From contig JALHMO010000033.1 in NCBI GenBank assembly GCA_022844015.1, positions 1-48,113 on the forward strand: a DNA stretch of 48,113 bases, read 5' to 3'. The notes below the pieces were generated by a model that was not told the origin of the DNA, did not search any database, and worked only from the letters and a program-made list of their open reading frames with translations. Shown piece by piece: positions 1-7,940 of the stretch. The position numbers and the translations under genes are program-made. The stretch comes from Reyranella sp. Its GTDB lineage: Bacteria > Pseudomonadota > Alphaproteobacteria > Reyranellales > Reyranellaceae. How positions within the stretch are numbered: position 1 is the stretch's first letter; each line of letters starts with the position of its first letter.

Positions 1-1
1 C

Positions 2-787
2 CGCCGCCGGCGCAGCCGCCGCGACGGCGACGGCGAGTCGGCCGACCGTCCCCAAGCCGCGGGCGACGAGCTCGACGGCGAGCATGATCTGGGCGGCGAG
101 CACGATGGCGTCGGCGAGCATGGGCCGAATGGCGAGACCACCGTCGACGGCCTCGAGCCAGTGGCCGCGGCGGGCGACGCCGACGACGGCGACGTGACGA
201 TCGAGCGCGACGAGCGTGCCGGCGAGGAACGCCCCGACGACGGAGAGCCGGATCAGCGAAGCGCCGAACTCGCCGATGAGCCGCAGGGCGACGAGGAACG
301 AGGCGATCGACGTCGCCGCCGCGGACGTCGGGGCGGGCGCCGCCGTCGGCGCGAGAACGGCGAAGGCGAGAGCGATCATCTTGAAGGCAGCTCTCCCGAC
401 ACACCGCCGGCCGAGGGCGTCCCGGAAGAGCGCAGTCACGCCGAGCCGTTGGAGACAACCCCGCTGGAGGCCGAGAGCAGAGCCTTCGATCCCGGCCCGC
501 CGGTGAACATCGAAGCATCCACGCCGCCCCCACCGACGCCAACTCCGCATTCGGCCGCGCCGCCGCCGGATGTCCTGCCGGCGGTCGAGACCGTTCCCAG
601 GCACAGCCAGCCGGAACCGGTTGCGGTGCTCGAGGCCGCGCCTGCGCTGCCCGAACCGCCGCCGCTTCCGCCGGTATTCGAGCCGGCGCCGCAGGCGGCG
701 ACGCCGGTTGCGGAGCCGACGCTACCGCCGGTTCCCGTCATCACGGCGCCCCCGGAGAAGCCGCGTCGCGGCTGGTGGCGACGGTAG
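2..787 (+). CDS. rne: Ribonuclease E, C-terminal scaffold region (5' truncated)
   Basis: The reading frame is open from the first bases of the window to a TAG at 785-787, giving the last 261 residues of a longer protein. It has no catalytic domain. What is seen is a low-complexity tail: Arg-rich blocks (RRRRSRRDGD near the start; GDRRRRRGRRGGRRRRRE around residue 100), long acidic Asp/Glu/Gly stretches, a Pro/Ala-rich segment, and the terminal motif EKPRRGWWRR. Alphaproteobacterial Rne/Rng proteins characteristically end in a basic GWW motif after an arginine-rich, disordered scaffold that binds RNA and degradosome partners. The assignment rests on this composition and ending only, because the S1 and DNase I-like domains lie outside the window. 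Another Arg-rich RNA-binding protein is possible. Confidence 0.72.
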   Translation, partial: RRRRSRRDGDGESADRPQAAGDELDGEHDLGGEHDGVGEHGPNGETTVDGLEPVAAAGDADDGDVTIERDERAGEERPDDGEPDQRSAELADEPQGDEERGDRRRRRGRRGGRRRRRENGEGESDHLEGSSPDTPPAEGVPEERSHAEPLETTPLEAESRAFDPGPPVNIEASTPPPPTPTPHSAAPPPDVLPAVETVPRHSQPEPVAVLEAAPALPEPPPLPPVFEPAPQAATPVAEPTLPPVPVITAPPEKPRRGWWRR

Positions 788-853
788 TAGGGCCTCGCCG
801 GCGCGAGGCGTTAGCGGCGCCCCGCCCAGTCCGAGGCGACGCATTCGCACATC

Positions 854-1245
854 CGTCATCCCGACCGGAGCCGAGCATAGCGAGGCGAAGTGGAGGGACC
901 TCTCATATTGCAATGCCAGTAAGAAAGGTCCCTCGACTGCGCCGTCCTACGGACGGCGCAGTCGAGGGATGACGGGAAACATTGGCCATATTCGAAAGCC
1001 CAGCCGTCCAGTAGGCGAAGCGCAGGGCGGCGCGAACGTCGCGCCCTGCCCTCTCGGCGCCATTCACCGCGCCGGCAATGCCAGCAAGAAAGGTCCCTCG
1101 ACTGCGCCGTCCTTCGGACGGCTCCGCTCGGGATGACGGGAAACATTGGCCATATTCGAAAGCACAGCTGTCCCGAGGTGAAGCGCAGGGCGTCTCGAAC
1201 GACGCGCCCTGCGCTCCCGGCGCCATTCACCGCGTCGCGAGATCG
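854..1245. repeat. Tandem palindromic repeat block, about 165 bp x 2 plus a partial unit
   Basis: The 510-base gap between rne and the next gene holds no gene. It starts with a partial unit at 854-903 (GTCATCCCGACC ... GGAGGGACCT). Two full units follow at 911-1075 and 1076-1240. Both open with CAATGCCAG(T/C)AAGAAAGG, continue through CCTCGACTGCGCCGTCC and GGGAAACATTGGCCATATTC, and close with GGCGCCATTCACCGCG. Each unit has a second hairpin: arms GCAGGGCG/CGCCCTGC at 1022-1049, and the perfect arms GCGCAGGGCG/CGCCCTGCGC near 1183-1213. The pattern is that of dispersed intergenic palindromic repeats of the REP/BIME type. Confidence 0.8.
930..968. repeat. Perfect 18-bp hairpin inside the repeat block
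   Basis: The arm 930-947 (CCCTCGACTGCGCCGTCC) is exactly complementary to 951-968, with a 3-base loop TAC. The second tandem unit keeps the left arm and the GGACGG start of the right arm, but then diverges to GCTCCGCTCGGG. Only the first unit therefore has the perfect structure. There is no T-run on either side, so it is not a classical intrinsic terminator, although it could stop or stabilise the rne transcript end. Confidence 0.8.
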
Positions 1246-1297
1246 CTCACGCTGGAAAACCGGCCAGCGCCGGCATCGCGGGGGAACAGCCCTCCCG

Positions 1298-2386
1298 CTA
1301 CCGTTCGCTGCGGTAGACGGCCAGCTCTGCCCGCGTATCGGCGATCGAGAACCAACGATGCTGCTCGGCACGGAACTGACGCCAGTTCGCCAGAATGCGC
1401 TTGAACTGCTCGTTCTGCGCCGCTTCCTCGTCGAGCACTGTCTCGAGCGCGCCGCGAAGGGCCTTGATCACCTCCTCGGGAAGGACAGACAGCTGAGTGC
1501 CGGCTGCAACGAGACGGGCGATCGCTTTGGCGTTCTTGGCGTCGTACGAGGCCATCATCTCCGTCTGGCTGTAGTTGCAGGCGTAGCGGAGAATGGCCTG
1601 ATACCGCGGTGGCAGCGAGTTCCAGGCTGCCTTGTTGACCATCAGGTGGTTGGTCGCTTCCAGCTCCATCACGCCTGGCGTGTAGTAGTATTTTGCGACC
1701 TTGTTGAAGCCCAGCTTCTCGTCGTCGTACGGGCCGACCCATTCGCAGGCATCGATGGTGCCGCGCTCGAGCGCCGGATAGATCTCTCCGCCGGCGATCT
1801 GCTGCGGCACCGCGCCCAGCTTGGCGAACACCTTGCCGCCGAACCCGGCAGTGCGGATCTTCAAGCCGACGAAATCGGCCGGCGTCTTCAGCTCCTTGCG
1901 GAACCAGCCGAACATCTGGCCGCCAGTCTGCCCGGCCGGCAGCGCGACGACGCCGAAACTGTCATAGATCTCGTCCATCAGCTTGCGGCCATCCCCGAAC
2001 ATCACCCAGGCCTGGTGCTGGCGCGGCGTGAAGCCGAACGGCAGGGAGCCGTCGAAGATGAAGGACGGATTCTTGCCAATGTAGTAGCCGGTATAGGTGT
2101 GCCCGCACTCGACCGTGGCGTTGGCCACCGCATCGAGCACCTGAAGCCCGGGCACGATCTCGCCGGCAGCAAAGGGCTGCAGGACGAATTTGCCATCCGT
2201 CATCTCACCGACGATGCGCGAGATCGTCTGCGCCGTGCCGAACAGCGTGTCCAGGCTCTTGGGGAAGCTCGACGTCAGTCGCCACTTCACGTTCTCGCTG
2301 GTCTGCTGACCGAAGGCCGCTGACGTGGCTGCCAATGCCGCCATTGACGCTGCAGCCGGGGCAAGCTTTCGACGCGTTACTCTCAT
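1298..2386 (-). CDS. TRAP-type substrate-binding protein, TakP/DctP family
   Basis: This 362-residue protein has the length and pattern of the periplasmic solute-binding subunit of a tripartite ATP-independent transporter. The N-terminus (MRVTRRKLAP then an Ala-rich stretch to AFGQ, about residue 26) is a signal peptide. Its TRRKL motif could suit Tat export. The motifs PFAAGEIVPGLQVLDAV, ECGHTYTGYYIGK, GLKIRTAGFGGKVFAKLGA and CEWVGPYDDEKLGF match the TakP branch, whose known members bind 2-oxoacids such as pyruvate. The DctQ and DctM membrane subunits are not next to it, so it is an orphan here. Upstream, 2387-2487 separates it from the acyl-CoA dehydrogenase pair on the same strand. The ligand cannot be told from sequence. 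Confidence 0.88.
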   Translation of the reverse strand: MRVTRRKLAPAAASMAALAATSAAFGQQTSENVKWRLTSSFPKSLDTLFGTAQTISRIVGEMTDGKFVLQPFAAGEIVPGLQVLDAVANATVECGHTYTGYYIGKNPSFIFDGSLPFGFTPRQHQAWVMFGDGRKLMDEIYDSFGVVALPAGQTGGQMFGWFRKELKTPADFVGLKIRTAGFGGKVFAKLGAVPQQIAGGEIYPALERGTIDACEWVGPYDDEKLGFNKVAKYYYTPGVMELEATNHLMVNKAAWNSLPPRYQAILRYACNYSQTEMMASYDAKNAKAIARLVAAGTQLSVLPEEVIKALRGALETVLDEEAAQNEQFKRILANWRQFRAEQHRWFSIADTRAELAVYRSER

Positions 2387-2487
2387 CAGACGAATCCTCT
2401 CCTGGTCTTACCAACCCGATAGTAGGTCGCCAGCGAAGAGACCGCCACAACGGAGCGCGCGCAGTGCCAGGCGTGCGCCGCCGCGTT

Positions 2488-3537
2488 CTACGCCGGCTGG
2501 GCGTACCGGCTCGCGGTCATCGAGGCCCACAGGGCCTGCGGTCCCGCCTTGGCGCAGGCCGAGCCGATCTTCTCGCCCCAGAAGCTTTCGCTGCCGAAAT
2601 CGCGGCGCCACACCCACAGCCGGCGCGTGTAGTGGTGAAGCACGTGCTCGTGCGTGAAGCCCATGGCACCCATGGACTGGTGCGAGATTGCCGCGATGCG
2701 GTGGGCGAACTCCGAGGCCTGGCTCTTGGCGGCGGCGATCGAGAAGCGGCCGCCGTCGACCAGCCCGCCTTCGTCGGCATCGCGCGCGGCTGCCTCGGCC
2801 GACGCGATGGTGGCGGCGACGCAACTCGCCAGTTCCGCCAGCATGTGCTGGATCGCCTGGAAGGTCGAGATCGGCCGGCCGAACTGCACGCGCTGCTTGG
2901 AGTACTCGACGGCGATCGCCAGCACCTTGTCGGCTGCTCCAGCCATCTGCATCGCACGCATGACCGCCGCCAGCTCGACAGCACGCTCGGCGCTGACCGG
3001 CGCATCGCCGACGAATTCCACTGCGGTGCCATCGAGCGTCACGGTGCCGTAGGGCTCACCGGCATGGCTGGGCGTGGCTTCGCACCTCGCGCCGCCTTTG
3101 CCGACCACGGCCAACTTGTCGCCGGCGACGGTCACGAAGCGGTCGGCGACCATGGCGAACGGAACGCGCTCCACGCGGCCCGTCACGCGGCGCCCGCTCA
3201 GCGACAGGGCACCGAGGGCGAGAGTCGCCGGGCCAGCCTTGGGCTCGCCGCCCGCGGCCGCGATCAGCAGATTGGCCAGCGCGGTCTCGGCGAGGGGCAC
3301 AGGAACGGCATGGGAGCCGGCGAGCCGCAACAAGGCCAGCATGTCTGCCATCGTACCGCCAGAACCGCCCTTTTCCTCCGGAACGGCGATATGCGGCAGG
3401 CCCATCTCCTCGATCGCCTGCCAGAGTTCCGCCGGCCAGGCGCCCTTCTCGACGTTGTTGACGATCTCGCGGCCGCACCGATCCGTAAAGAAGCGGTCGG
3501 CGGTCTCGAGCAGCATGTCGCGGGTCTCGCGGTCCAT
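2488..3537 (-). CDS. Acyl-CoA dehydrogenase family protein, small partner
   Basis: The start is set at the ATG at 3537 (MDRETRDMLLETADRFF), giving 349 residues. The longer open frame runs back into the neighbouring gene and is not plausible. The segments WQAIEEMGLPHIAVPEEKGGSGG, YSKQRVQFGRPISTFQAIQH and HQSMGAMGFTHEHVLHHYTRRL are typical acyl-CoA dehydrogenase regions: the N-terminal helical domain, the FAD-contacting QFGRPI segment and the C-terminal helical domain. It lies 11 bases downstream of a second, longer acyl-CoA dehydrogenase in the same operon. Such short/long pairs are known as heteromeric FadE-type enzymes acting on CoA thioesters of unusual (for example steroid side-chain or branched) acids. 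FAD-dependent alpha,beta-dehydrogenation is the family reaction; the substrate is unknown. Confidence 0.88.
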   Translation of the reverse strand: MDRETRDMLLETADRFFTDRCGREIVNNVEKGAWPAELWQAIEEMGLPHIAVPEEKGGSGGTMADMLALLRLAGSHAVPVPLAETALANLLIAAAGGEPKAGPATLALGALSLSGRRVTGRVERVPFAMVADRFVTVAGDKLAVVGKGGARCEATPSHAGEPYGTVTLDGTAVEFVGDAPVSAERAVELAAVMRAMQMAGAADKVLAIAVEYSKQRVQFGRPISTFQAIQHMLAELASCVAATIASAEAAARDADEGGLVDGGRFSIAAAKSQASEFAHRIAAISHQSMGAMGFTHEHVLHHYTRRLWVWRRDFGSESFWGEKIGSACAKAGPQALWASMTASRYAQPA

Positions 3538-3548
3538 CGGCTTCTCCC

Positions 3549-4706
3549 TCAGCGCAGACCGAGGCCGCGCGCGACGATGCCGCGCAGCACCTGGGTCGTG
3601 CCGCCCTGGATGGTGTAAGATGGCGCCATCATCGTGGCGTACTGTGCGACATCGAGGAAATCGGCCATGTCCTCCTCGGTCGTTGCATCCGACTCGGCGA
3701 TCGCACGGGCGATCTCGGGCAGGTCCTGCTGGTAGATCGTGCCCAGATCCTTGACCAGCGCCGCCTCGATCGCCGGCGACTTGCCGCCCTGCATCATGCC
3801 GGCGACGGCGACCGACATCTGGCGCAGGGTCCACAGCCGGGCGACAAGGCGACCGAGGATGGCGCTGGCCCGCTTGGCCGGCTGGCGTCCCAGCACGCGC
3901 ACCAGCTCGCGCAGGATGTAGAAGTTCTGCATGAAGCGCTCGGGACCGCTGCGCTCGAAGGCGAGCTCGCTGGTGACCTGCAGCCAGCCGTCGCCCTCGT
4001 TACCGATCAGGCAGCTCTCCGGAATGAACGCGTCGTTGAAGGTGACCTCGTTCCAGTCGTGGCGCCCCGCCAGATTGATGATCGGGCGGATGGTGACGCC
4101 CGGTGTCTTCAGGTCGACGAGCAGCTGGCTCAGGCCCTTGTGGCGATCGCCGTGCTGACCAGACGTGCGCACCAGCGTGATGCAGTAGTGATTGTGATGC
4201 GCGCCCGACGTCCAGACCTTGGTGCCGTTGACCCGGAAGCCGCCCGGCACCGGTTCGGCGCGCGTACGCACCGAGGCGAGATCGGAGCCCGAGTCGGGCT
4301 CGCTCATGCCGATGCTGAAGTAGCATTCGCCGGCGGTGATGCGCGGCAGGATCGCCTCGCGCTGCTCCTCGCTGCCGAAGCGCAGCAGTAGCGGTCCCGA
4401 CTGCCGGTCGGCGACCCAGTGGGCTCCCGCCGGCGCTCCATTGCCGAGCAGCTCCTCGGTGATGACGTAGCGGTCGAGGAAGCTGCGTTCGCTGCCGCCG
4501 TACCTCTTCGGCCACGTGATGCCGATCCAGCCCTTCTTGCCCATCGCCTTGCTGAACTCGGCGGAGCGCGTGTTCCAGCTCGGAAAGCGATCCTCCGTCT
4601 TGAGCTTCGGCAGTGTCTCGCCGAGGAACGCCCGCACCTCGCTGCGCAGCGCCTCGGCCTCGGGCGGCAGATGGAACGGCGGGAACTCGAGCTTGGGTAT
4701 GGACAT
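3549..4706 (-). CDS. Acyl-CoA dehydrogenase family protein, large partner
   Basis: This 385-residue protein begins MSIPKLEFPPFHLPPEAEALR. The FAD-binding middle-domain signature YFSIGMSEPDSGSDLASVRTRA lies near residues 125-150, followed by VNGTKVWTSGAHH. The C-terminus reads IQGGTTQVLRGIVARGLGLR. In the classical medium-chain enzyme the catalytic Glu sits in YEGT; here that position is Gly (QGGT), as is common in heteromeric FadE-type subunits where the base comes from elsewhere. It is the first gene of a two-gene operon with the smaller homologue 11 bases downstream, and is divergent from the SnoaL-like gene at 4783. The likely product is one half of an alpha2beta2 acyl-CoA dehydrogenase. 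Substrate unknown. Confidence 0.9.
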   Translation of the reverse strand: MSIPKLEFPPFHLPPEAEALRSEVRAFLGETLPKLKTEDRFPSWNTRSAEFSKAMGKKGWIGITWPKRYGGSERSFLDRYVITEELLGNGAPAGAHWVADRQSGPLLLRFGSEEQREAILPRITAGECYFSIGMSEPDSGSDLASVRTRAEPVPGGFRVNGTKVWTSGAHHNHYCITLVRTSGQHGDRHKGLSQLLVDLKTPGVTIRPIINLAGRHDWNEVTFNDAFIPESCLIGNEGDGWLQVTSELAFERSGPERFMQNFYILRELVRVLGRQPAKRASAILGRLVARLWTLRQMSVAVAGMMQGGKSPAIEAALVKDLGTIYQQDLPEIARAIAESDATTEEDMADFLDVAQYATMMAPSYTIQGGTTQVLRGIVARGLGLR

Positions 4707-4782
4707 CGTCGTCTCGATGGTTGGAGGCCTCTTCTCTGTCGGCTTATGCTTGGCGACGCAACCACGGAGTTTCGAGGGTCGA

Positions 4783-5259
4783 ATGCCCCGCCGTCCACCC
4801 CGCCTGCCGCCGCTCCTGGCGGAATTCGACGACGACGAGCGCGACGCGGTGCTCGCCGCGAACCGCGCCTTCTATCGTGCCTTCAGCGATCGCGACGTCG
4901 AGGCGATGGATCGGATCTGGGCGACGAGCGGCGCTGTCATCTGTCTCCATCCGGGCCAGTCTCCACTGCTGGATCGTACCGAGATCATGGCGAGCTGGCG
5001 CGCCATCATGCGCCATCCGGAAGCGCCGAGGGTTCGCTGCGTCGGCGAATGGGTGACTGGCCGGCCAGGCCTGGCCCTCGTCGTGTGCCGCGAGATCCTG
5101 CCGCAAGGCCAGCTCATGGCAACCAACAGTTTCACCCGGCAAAGCGATGGCTGGCGCCTGATCGGCCATCATTCCGGTCCGGTGCCTTCGATCGAGATCG
5201 CCCAGCCGGCCGCCTCTCCGACGATGGCCTCGGCACACGATCGCCGGAAGCTGCACTGA
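4783..5259 (+). CDS. SnoaL/NTF2-like fold protein, DUF4440-type
   Basis: The 158-residue product starts at the ATG at 4783 (MPRRPPRLPPLLAEF). The pattern AVLAANRAFYRAFSDRDVEAMDRIWA, then ICLHPGQSPLLDRTEIMASW, then LMATNSFTRQSDGWRLIGHHSGPV is that of a single-domain NTF2-like protein of the SnoaL/DUF4440 group: an N-terminal helix pair, a central sheet, and the final 'W-R-hydrophobic-x-x-H-x-S' strand. Members are often small ligand-binding proteins or enzymes of diverse function, so no reaction is assigned. It is divergent from the acyl-CoA dehydrogenase pair across 76 bases. The ribosome site is weak (GAGGG five bases before ATG). The 125 bases after it up to the aminotransferase hold no recognised feature. 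Confidence 0.8.
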   Translation: MPRRPPRLPPLLAEFDDDERDAVLAANRAFYRAFSDRDVEAMDRIWATSGAVICLHPGQSPLLDRTEIMASWRAIMRHPEAPRVRCVGEWVTGRPGLALVVCREILPQGQLMATNSFTRQSDGWRLIGHHSGPVPSIEIAQPAASPTMASAHDRRKLH

Positions 5260-5384
5260 CCCTTCCACGCCTCGCCGCTCCGTCGAAGAACCCGTCTACC
5301 GCACGATCGGGCCGCCGGGCCGAAAGTGCGCACGCAGGTGATCGTAGGGAATGACGACCTCGCAGGGACCTGAAACGAGGAAGC

Positions 5385-6536
5385 TCACAACCGCCTCCAG
5401 GCTCTCAACCTCCGCACCGCCTCCTCCATCTCGGCCGTCGACCCGGCGAAGGAGATGCGCAGCGTGCCAGCGCCGCGGGCGCGGTCGAAATCGACGCCCG
5501 GCGTCGTCGCCACGCCGGCCTCGCGCAGCATCTGCCGGCAGAACTCACGGCTGTCGTTGGTCAGATGGGCGACGTCGCAATAGAGATAGAACGCGCCTTC
5601 CGCCGGGGCGAAGCGGTCGAGACCGACCGCCGGCAGGCCGGACAGCAGCAGGTCGCGATTGGCGCGATAGCGGCGAACATGGCCGTCGAGCTCGTCCTTG
5701 CCGTCGAACGCCGCCAGCGCGGCATGTTGGCTGAGAGTAGGAACGGAAATGAAGAAGTTCTGGGTCAGGCGCTCGATCGGCCGGACGAGATCCTGCGGCA
5801 CGAGCAGCCAGCCGATGCGCCAGCCGGTCATCGAGAAGTATTTCGAGAAGCTGTTGACCACGATGGCGCTGTCGGACACCTCGACCGCCGACACGGTGTC
5901 CCCTTCGTAGACGATGCCGTGATAGATCTCGTCGGAGATCAGCCGCACGCCCTTGCGGTCGCACCATTCGGCCAACGCCTTCATCTCGCCATGGCCGACC
6001 ATCGTGCCAGTGGGATTGGACGGGCTTGCGACGATCAGGCCATCGATGCGGCCGGCTTTCTCGAGGGCCGCGACCGTCGGCTGGAAACGATCGGCCGCGG
6101 AGGTCGGGAGGTCGACCGCCTCGAGATTCAGCGCCGTCAGGATGTTGCGATACGCCGGATAGCCCGGCGCGGCCAAGGCGATCCGGTCGCCGGCGTCGAA
6201 GCTCGCCAGGAACGCCAGGGGAAAGCCTCCCGACGATCCCGTCGTCACGATCACCCTGTCGGCCGACACGTCGACGCCATAGGTCTCGCGATAGTAACGT
6301 GCGATGCGCTCGCGCAGCGGCGGGATGCCCAGGGCCGCGACATAGCCGATCTTGTCGGAATCGAGCGCCGCGTGGGCGGCAGCCAACGCGGCCTTCGGTG
6401 CCGGCGTGCTGGGCTGGCCGACCTCCAGGTGTATGACCGTATCGCCCGCCGCCTCCTTCTCCGCCGCCGCGGCCATGACATCCATGACGATGAAAGGATC
6501 GACCGCGCCGCCACGACGCGAGAGCTTGCCCGACAT
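5385..6536 (-). CDS. Pyridoxal-phosphate aminotransferase, class I/II
   Basis: This 383-residue fold-type I aminotransferase has the expected sequence of landmarks: HLEVGQPSTPAPKAALAAA at the N-terminus, IGYVAALGIPPLRERIARYY, a TTGSSGGF phosphate-contact loop, ASPSNPTGTM, LISDEIYHGIVYEG (PLP Asp and Tyr) and NSFSKYFSMTGWRIGWLL, whose Lys forms the Schiff base. Near the C-terminus LRISFAGST supplies the substrate-carboxylate Arg. The family includes aspartate, aromatic and alanine aminotransferases, and this sequence does not decide between them. A tyrosine-active enzyme would feed the hpd pathway 8 kb away, but that is only inference. It lies 9 bases downstream of the gamma-glutamyltransferase-like gene on the same strand, so the two are likely co-transcribed. 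Confidence 0.9.
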   Translation of the reverse strand: MSGKLSRRGGAVDPFIVMDVMAAAAEKEAAGDTVIHLEVGQPSTPAPKAALAAAHAALDSDKIGYVAALGIPPLRERIARYYRETYGVDVSADRVIVTTGSSGGFPLAFLASFDAGDRIALAAPGYPAYRNILTALNLEAVDLPTSAADRFQPTVAALEKAGRIDGLIVASPSNPTGTMVGHGEMKALAEWCDRKGVRLISDEIYHGIVYEGDTVSAVEVSDSAIVVNSFSKYFSMTGWRIGWLLVPQDLVRPIERLTQNFFISVPTLSQHAALAAFDGKDELDGHVRRYRANRDLLLSGLPAVGLDRFAPAEGAFYLYCDVAHLTNDSREFCRQMLREAGVATTPGVDFDRARGAGTLRISFAGSTAEMEEAVRRLRAWRRL

Positions 6537-6545
6537 GCGCCTTGC

Positions 6546-7940
6546 CTAGCGTGTCGTGGCAACCAGCGCCAACCCGGCACTCGCCGGATCGATGCCGCTC
6601 TGACACGACGCCGGGCTGCTGCGCAGGCCGGACGGACAGGCGATGGCGTTGACCCAGCCGCCCTGTCCGCGCTGGGCACCGAGCGCCGTCAGCACCGTCT
6701 GATCCCTCTCGAGCACCGAATAGGCGATCATGCCGGTGGCCTGTGCGGCGGTCGGCGCGCCGCCGCCTGCCCCGGCAAAGCCGAACTCGCCGTTGTTCGG
6801 ATTGGCCACGATCATCGGGCTGACCGAGCCGGCGACCGGGGTCATTGCGCCCAACAACACGCCGGTGCCGGGAACGACGACACGGGTGCCGAACAGCTGC
6901 CCCATCGACAAGGTGCATGCCACGGCGCCCGCCTTGCTGTCGACCGCGACGAGGCCAGAGAAACCGTTCGAATCGGTCGGCACCGGTCCACCCGGCGGCT
7001 GTCCCTTCCAACCCGCGAGCGCCATCGCGCCGGCCGCCGGGGCCGGCGCGACGTAGACCCGACGTCGGCCGTAGCCCTCCGTGGTCGGCGTGCCGGCTTG
7101 CGGCACGGTGCCGCGCAGCGCGTCGAGCGGCAGGCTGCCGCCCAGCTGGGAAATCTGCTCCGACAGGGTGCGTGCCAGCGTCCCCTGGAAGAATTCTCCG
7201 CCGCCGCGCTGGCGGATGCTGCCCAGCGTACCCGCGAGGTCCGCCTGTACCCAGGTGTCGCCTTCGCCGATCATGCCACCGCCCTTGCCGAAGATCCTTC
7301 GTGCTTCGCGATCGGCGAGCAGGAGAGAGCCCCCGGCCTGCAAGTCGCGCGACAGCGCGCGCGACACCGGCACGCCGAACCGCGCCATGCGCTCGGCCGG
7401 CGCCACGGTCTGTTCCCAGCGCAATTGGCCGTGCCGGATATGCATCAGCGTGAGGGCGCGAACGCTCGACGGCACGACGAAGGTCTGCCCGGCAACGGGT
7501 CCGGGCGCCGCAACCGGCGGGAACACGAAGGCCTCTGCTCCCTTGGTCTTGTCGTCGTGGACGATGCAGGCCCCGGTGGAGCCAAGGCCCGCCGCCGAAG
7601 GCAGGGTCACGGCCAAGGCGAAATACATGGCGACGGCGGCGTCGGTCGCGTTGCCGCCGTTCTGCAGGATGTCACGGCCGACCTCGGCCGCCCGGCTCTC
7701 GTCGGCGGATACGGCGGAGAAAGATCCGGACTTGAGGACTTGAGATAGTCCTTGACCTCCAGGCGATCTGCCGGCTGGATTGGCGGTGTTTGCGGCGCGA
7801 TCGGACTCACGGTCCGCCTCACTGCAGCCACAAGCGACCATCACAACCGTTCCAACCAGCGCCAGGTTGCGCAATTGACGCGGCCAACGCGCGTTCCTAG
7901 CCTGCCAGGACCTCGTGCCGCCCGTGTTTCGACGCATCAT
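6546..7940 (-). CDS. Gamma-glutamyltransferase-like lipoprotein lacking the catalytic threonine
   Basis: The fold is recognisable from SADESRAAEVGRDILQNGGNATDAAVAMYFAL (the GGT 'AGxxILxxGGNAxDAAVA' region) and from AVACTLSMGQLFGTRVVVPGTGVLLGAM, which aligns with the GGT small-subunit segment after the nucleophile. At the position of the processed TTH nucleophile the protein reads SNGFSGLVAVD, so the Thr is missing. The RExAP arginine motif is also absent (EAFVFPPVAAP). About 464 residues is shorter than the usual 560-580. The N-terminus carries a lipobox-like VMVACGCS preceded by a hydrophobic stretch. The start is unclear: ATG 7940 would overlap the divergent protease gene, while TTG 7874 would give a normal lipoprotein signal peptide. 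Activity as a transferase is doubtful. Confidence 0.8.
   Translation of the reverse strand: MMRRNTGGTRSWQARNARWPRQLRNLALVGTVVMVACGCSEADRESDRAANTANPAGRSPGGQGLSQVLKSGSFSAVSADESRAAEVGRDILQNGGNATDAAVAMYFALAVTLPSAAGLGSTGACIVHDDKTKGAEAFVFPPVAAPGPVAGQTFVVPSSVRALTLMHIRHGQLRWEQTVAPAERMARFGVPVSRALSRDLQAGGSLLLADREARRIFGKGGGMIGEGDTWVQADLAGTLGSIRQRGGGEFFQGTLARTLSEQISQLGGSLPLDALRGTVPQAGTPTTEGYGRRRVYVAPAPAAGAMALAGWKGQPPGGPVPTDSNGFSGLVAVDSKAGAVACTLSMGQLFGTRVVVPGTGVLLGAMTPVAGSVSPMIVANPNNGEFGFAGAGGGAPTAAQATGMIAYSVLERDQTVLTALGAQRGQGGWVNAIACPSGLRSSPASCQSGIDPASAGLALVATTR

Noticed and set aside
1133..2323. 396-codon plus-strand frame opposite the TRAP binding-protein gene
   Set aside because: It runs out of the repeat block across the reverse of a well-supported coding region and shows no family motif.
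6955..6985. tRNA T-arm-like word GTTCGAATC
   Set aside because: It lies inside the GGT-like coding sequence, and no acceptor, D or anticodon arms can be formed around it.
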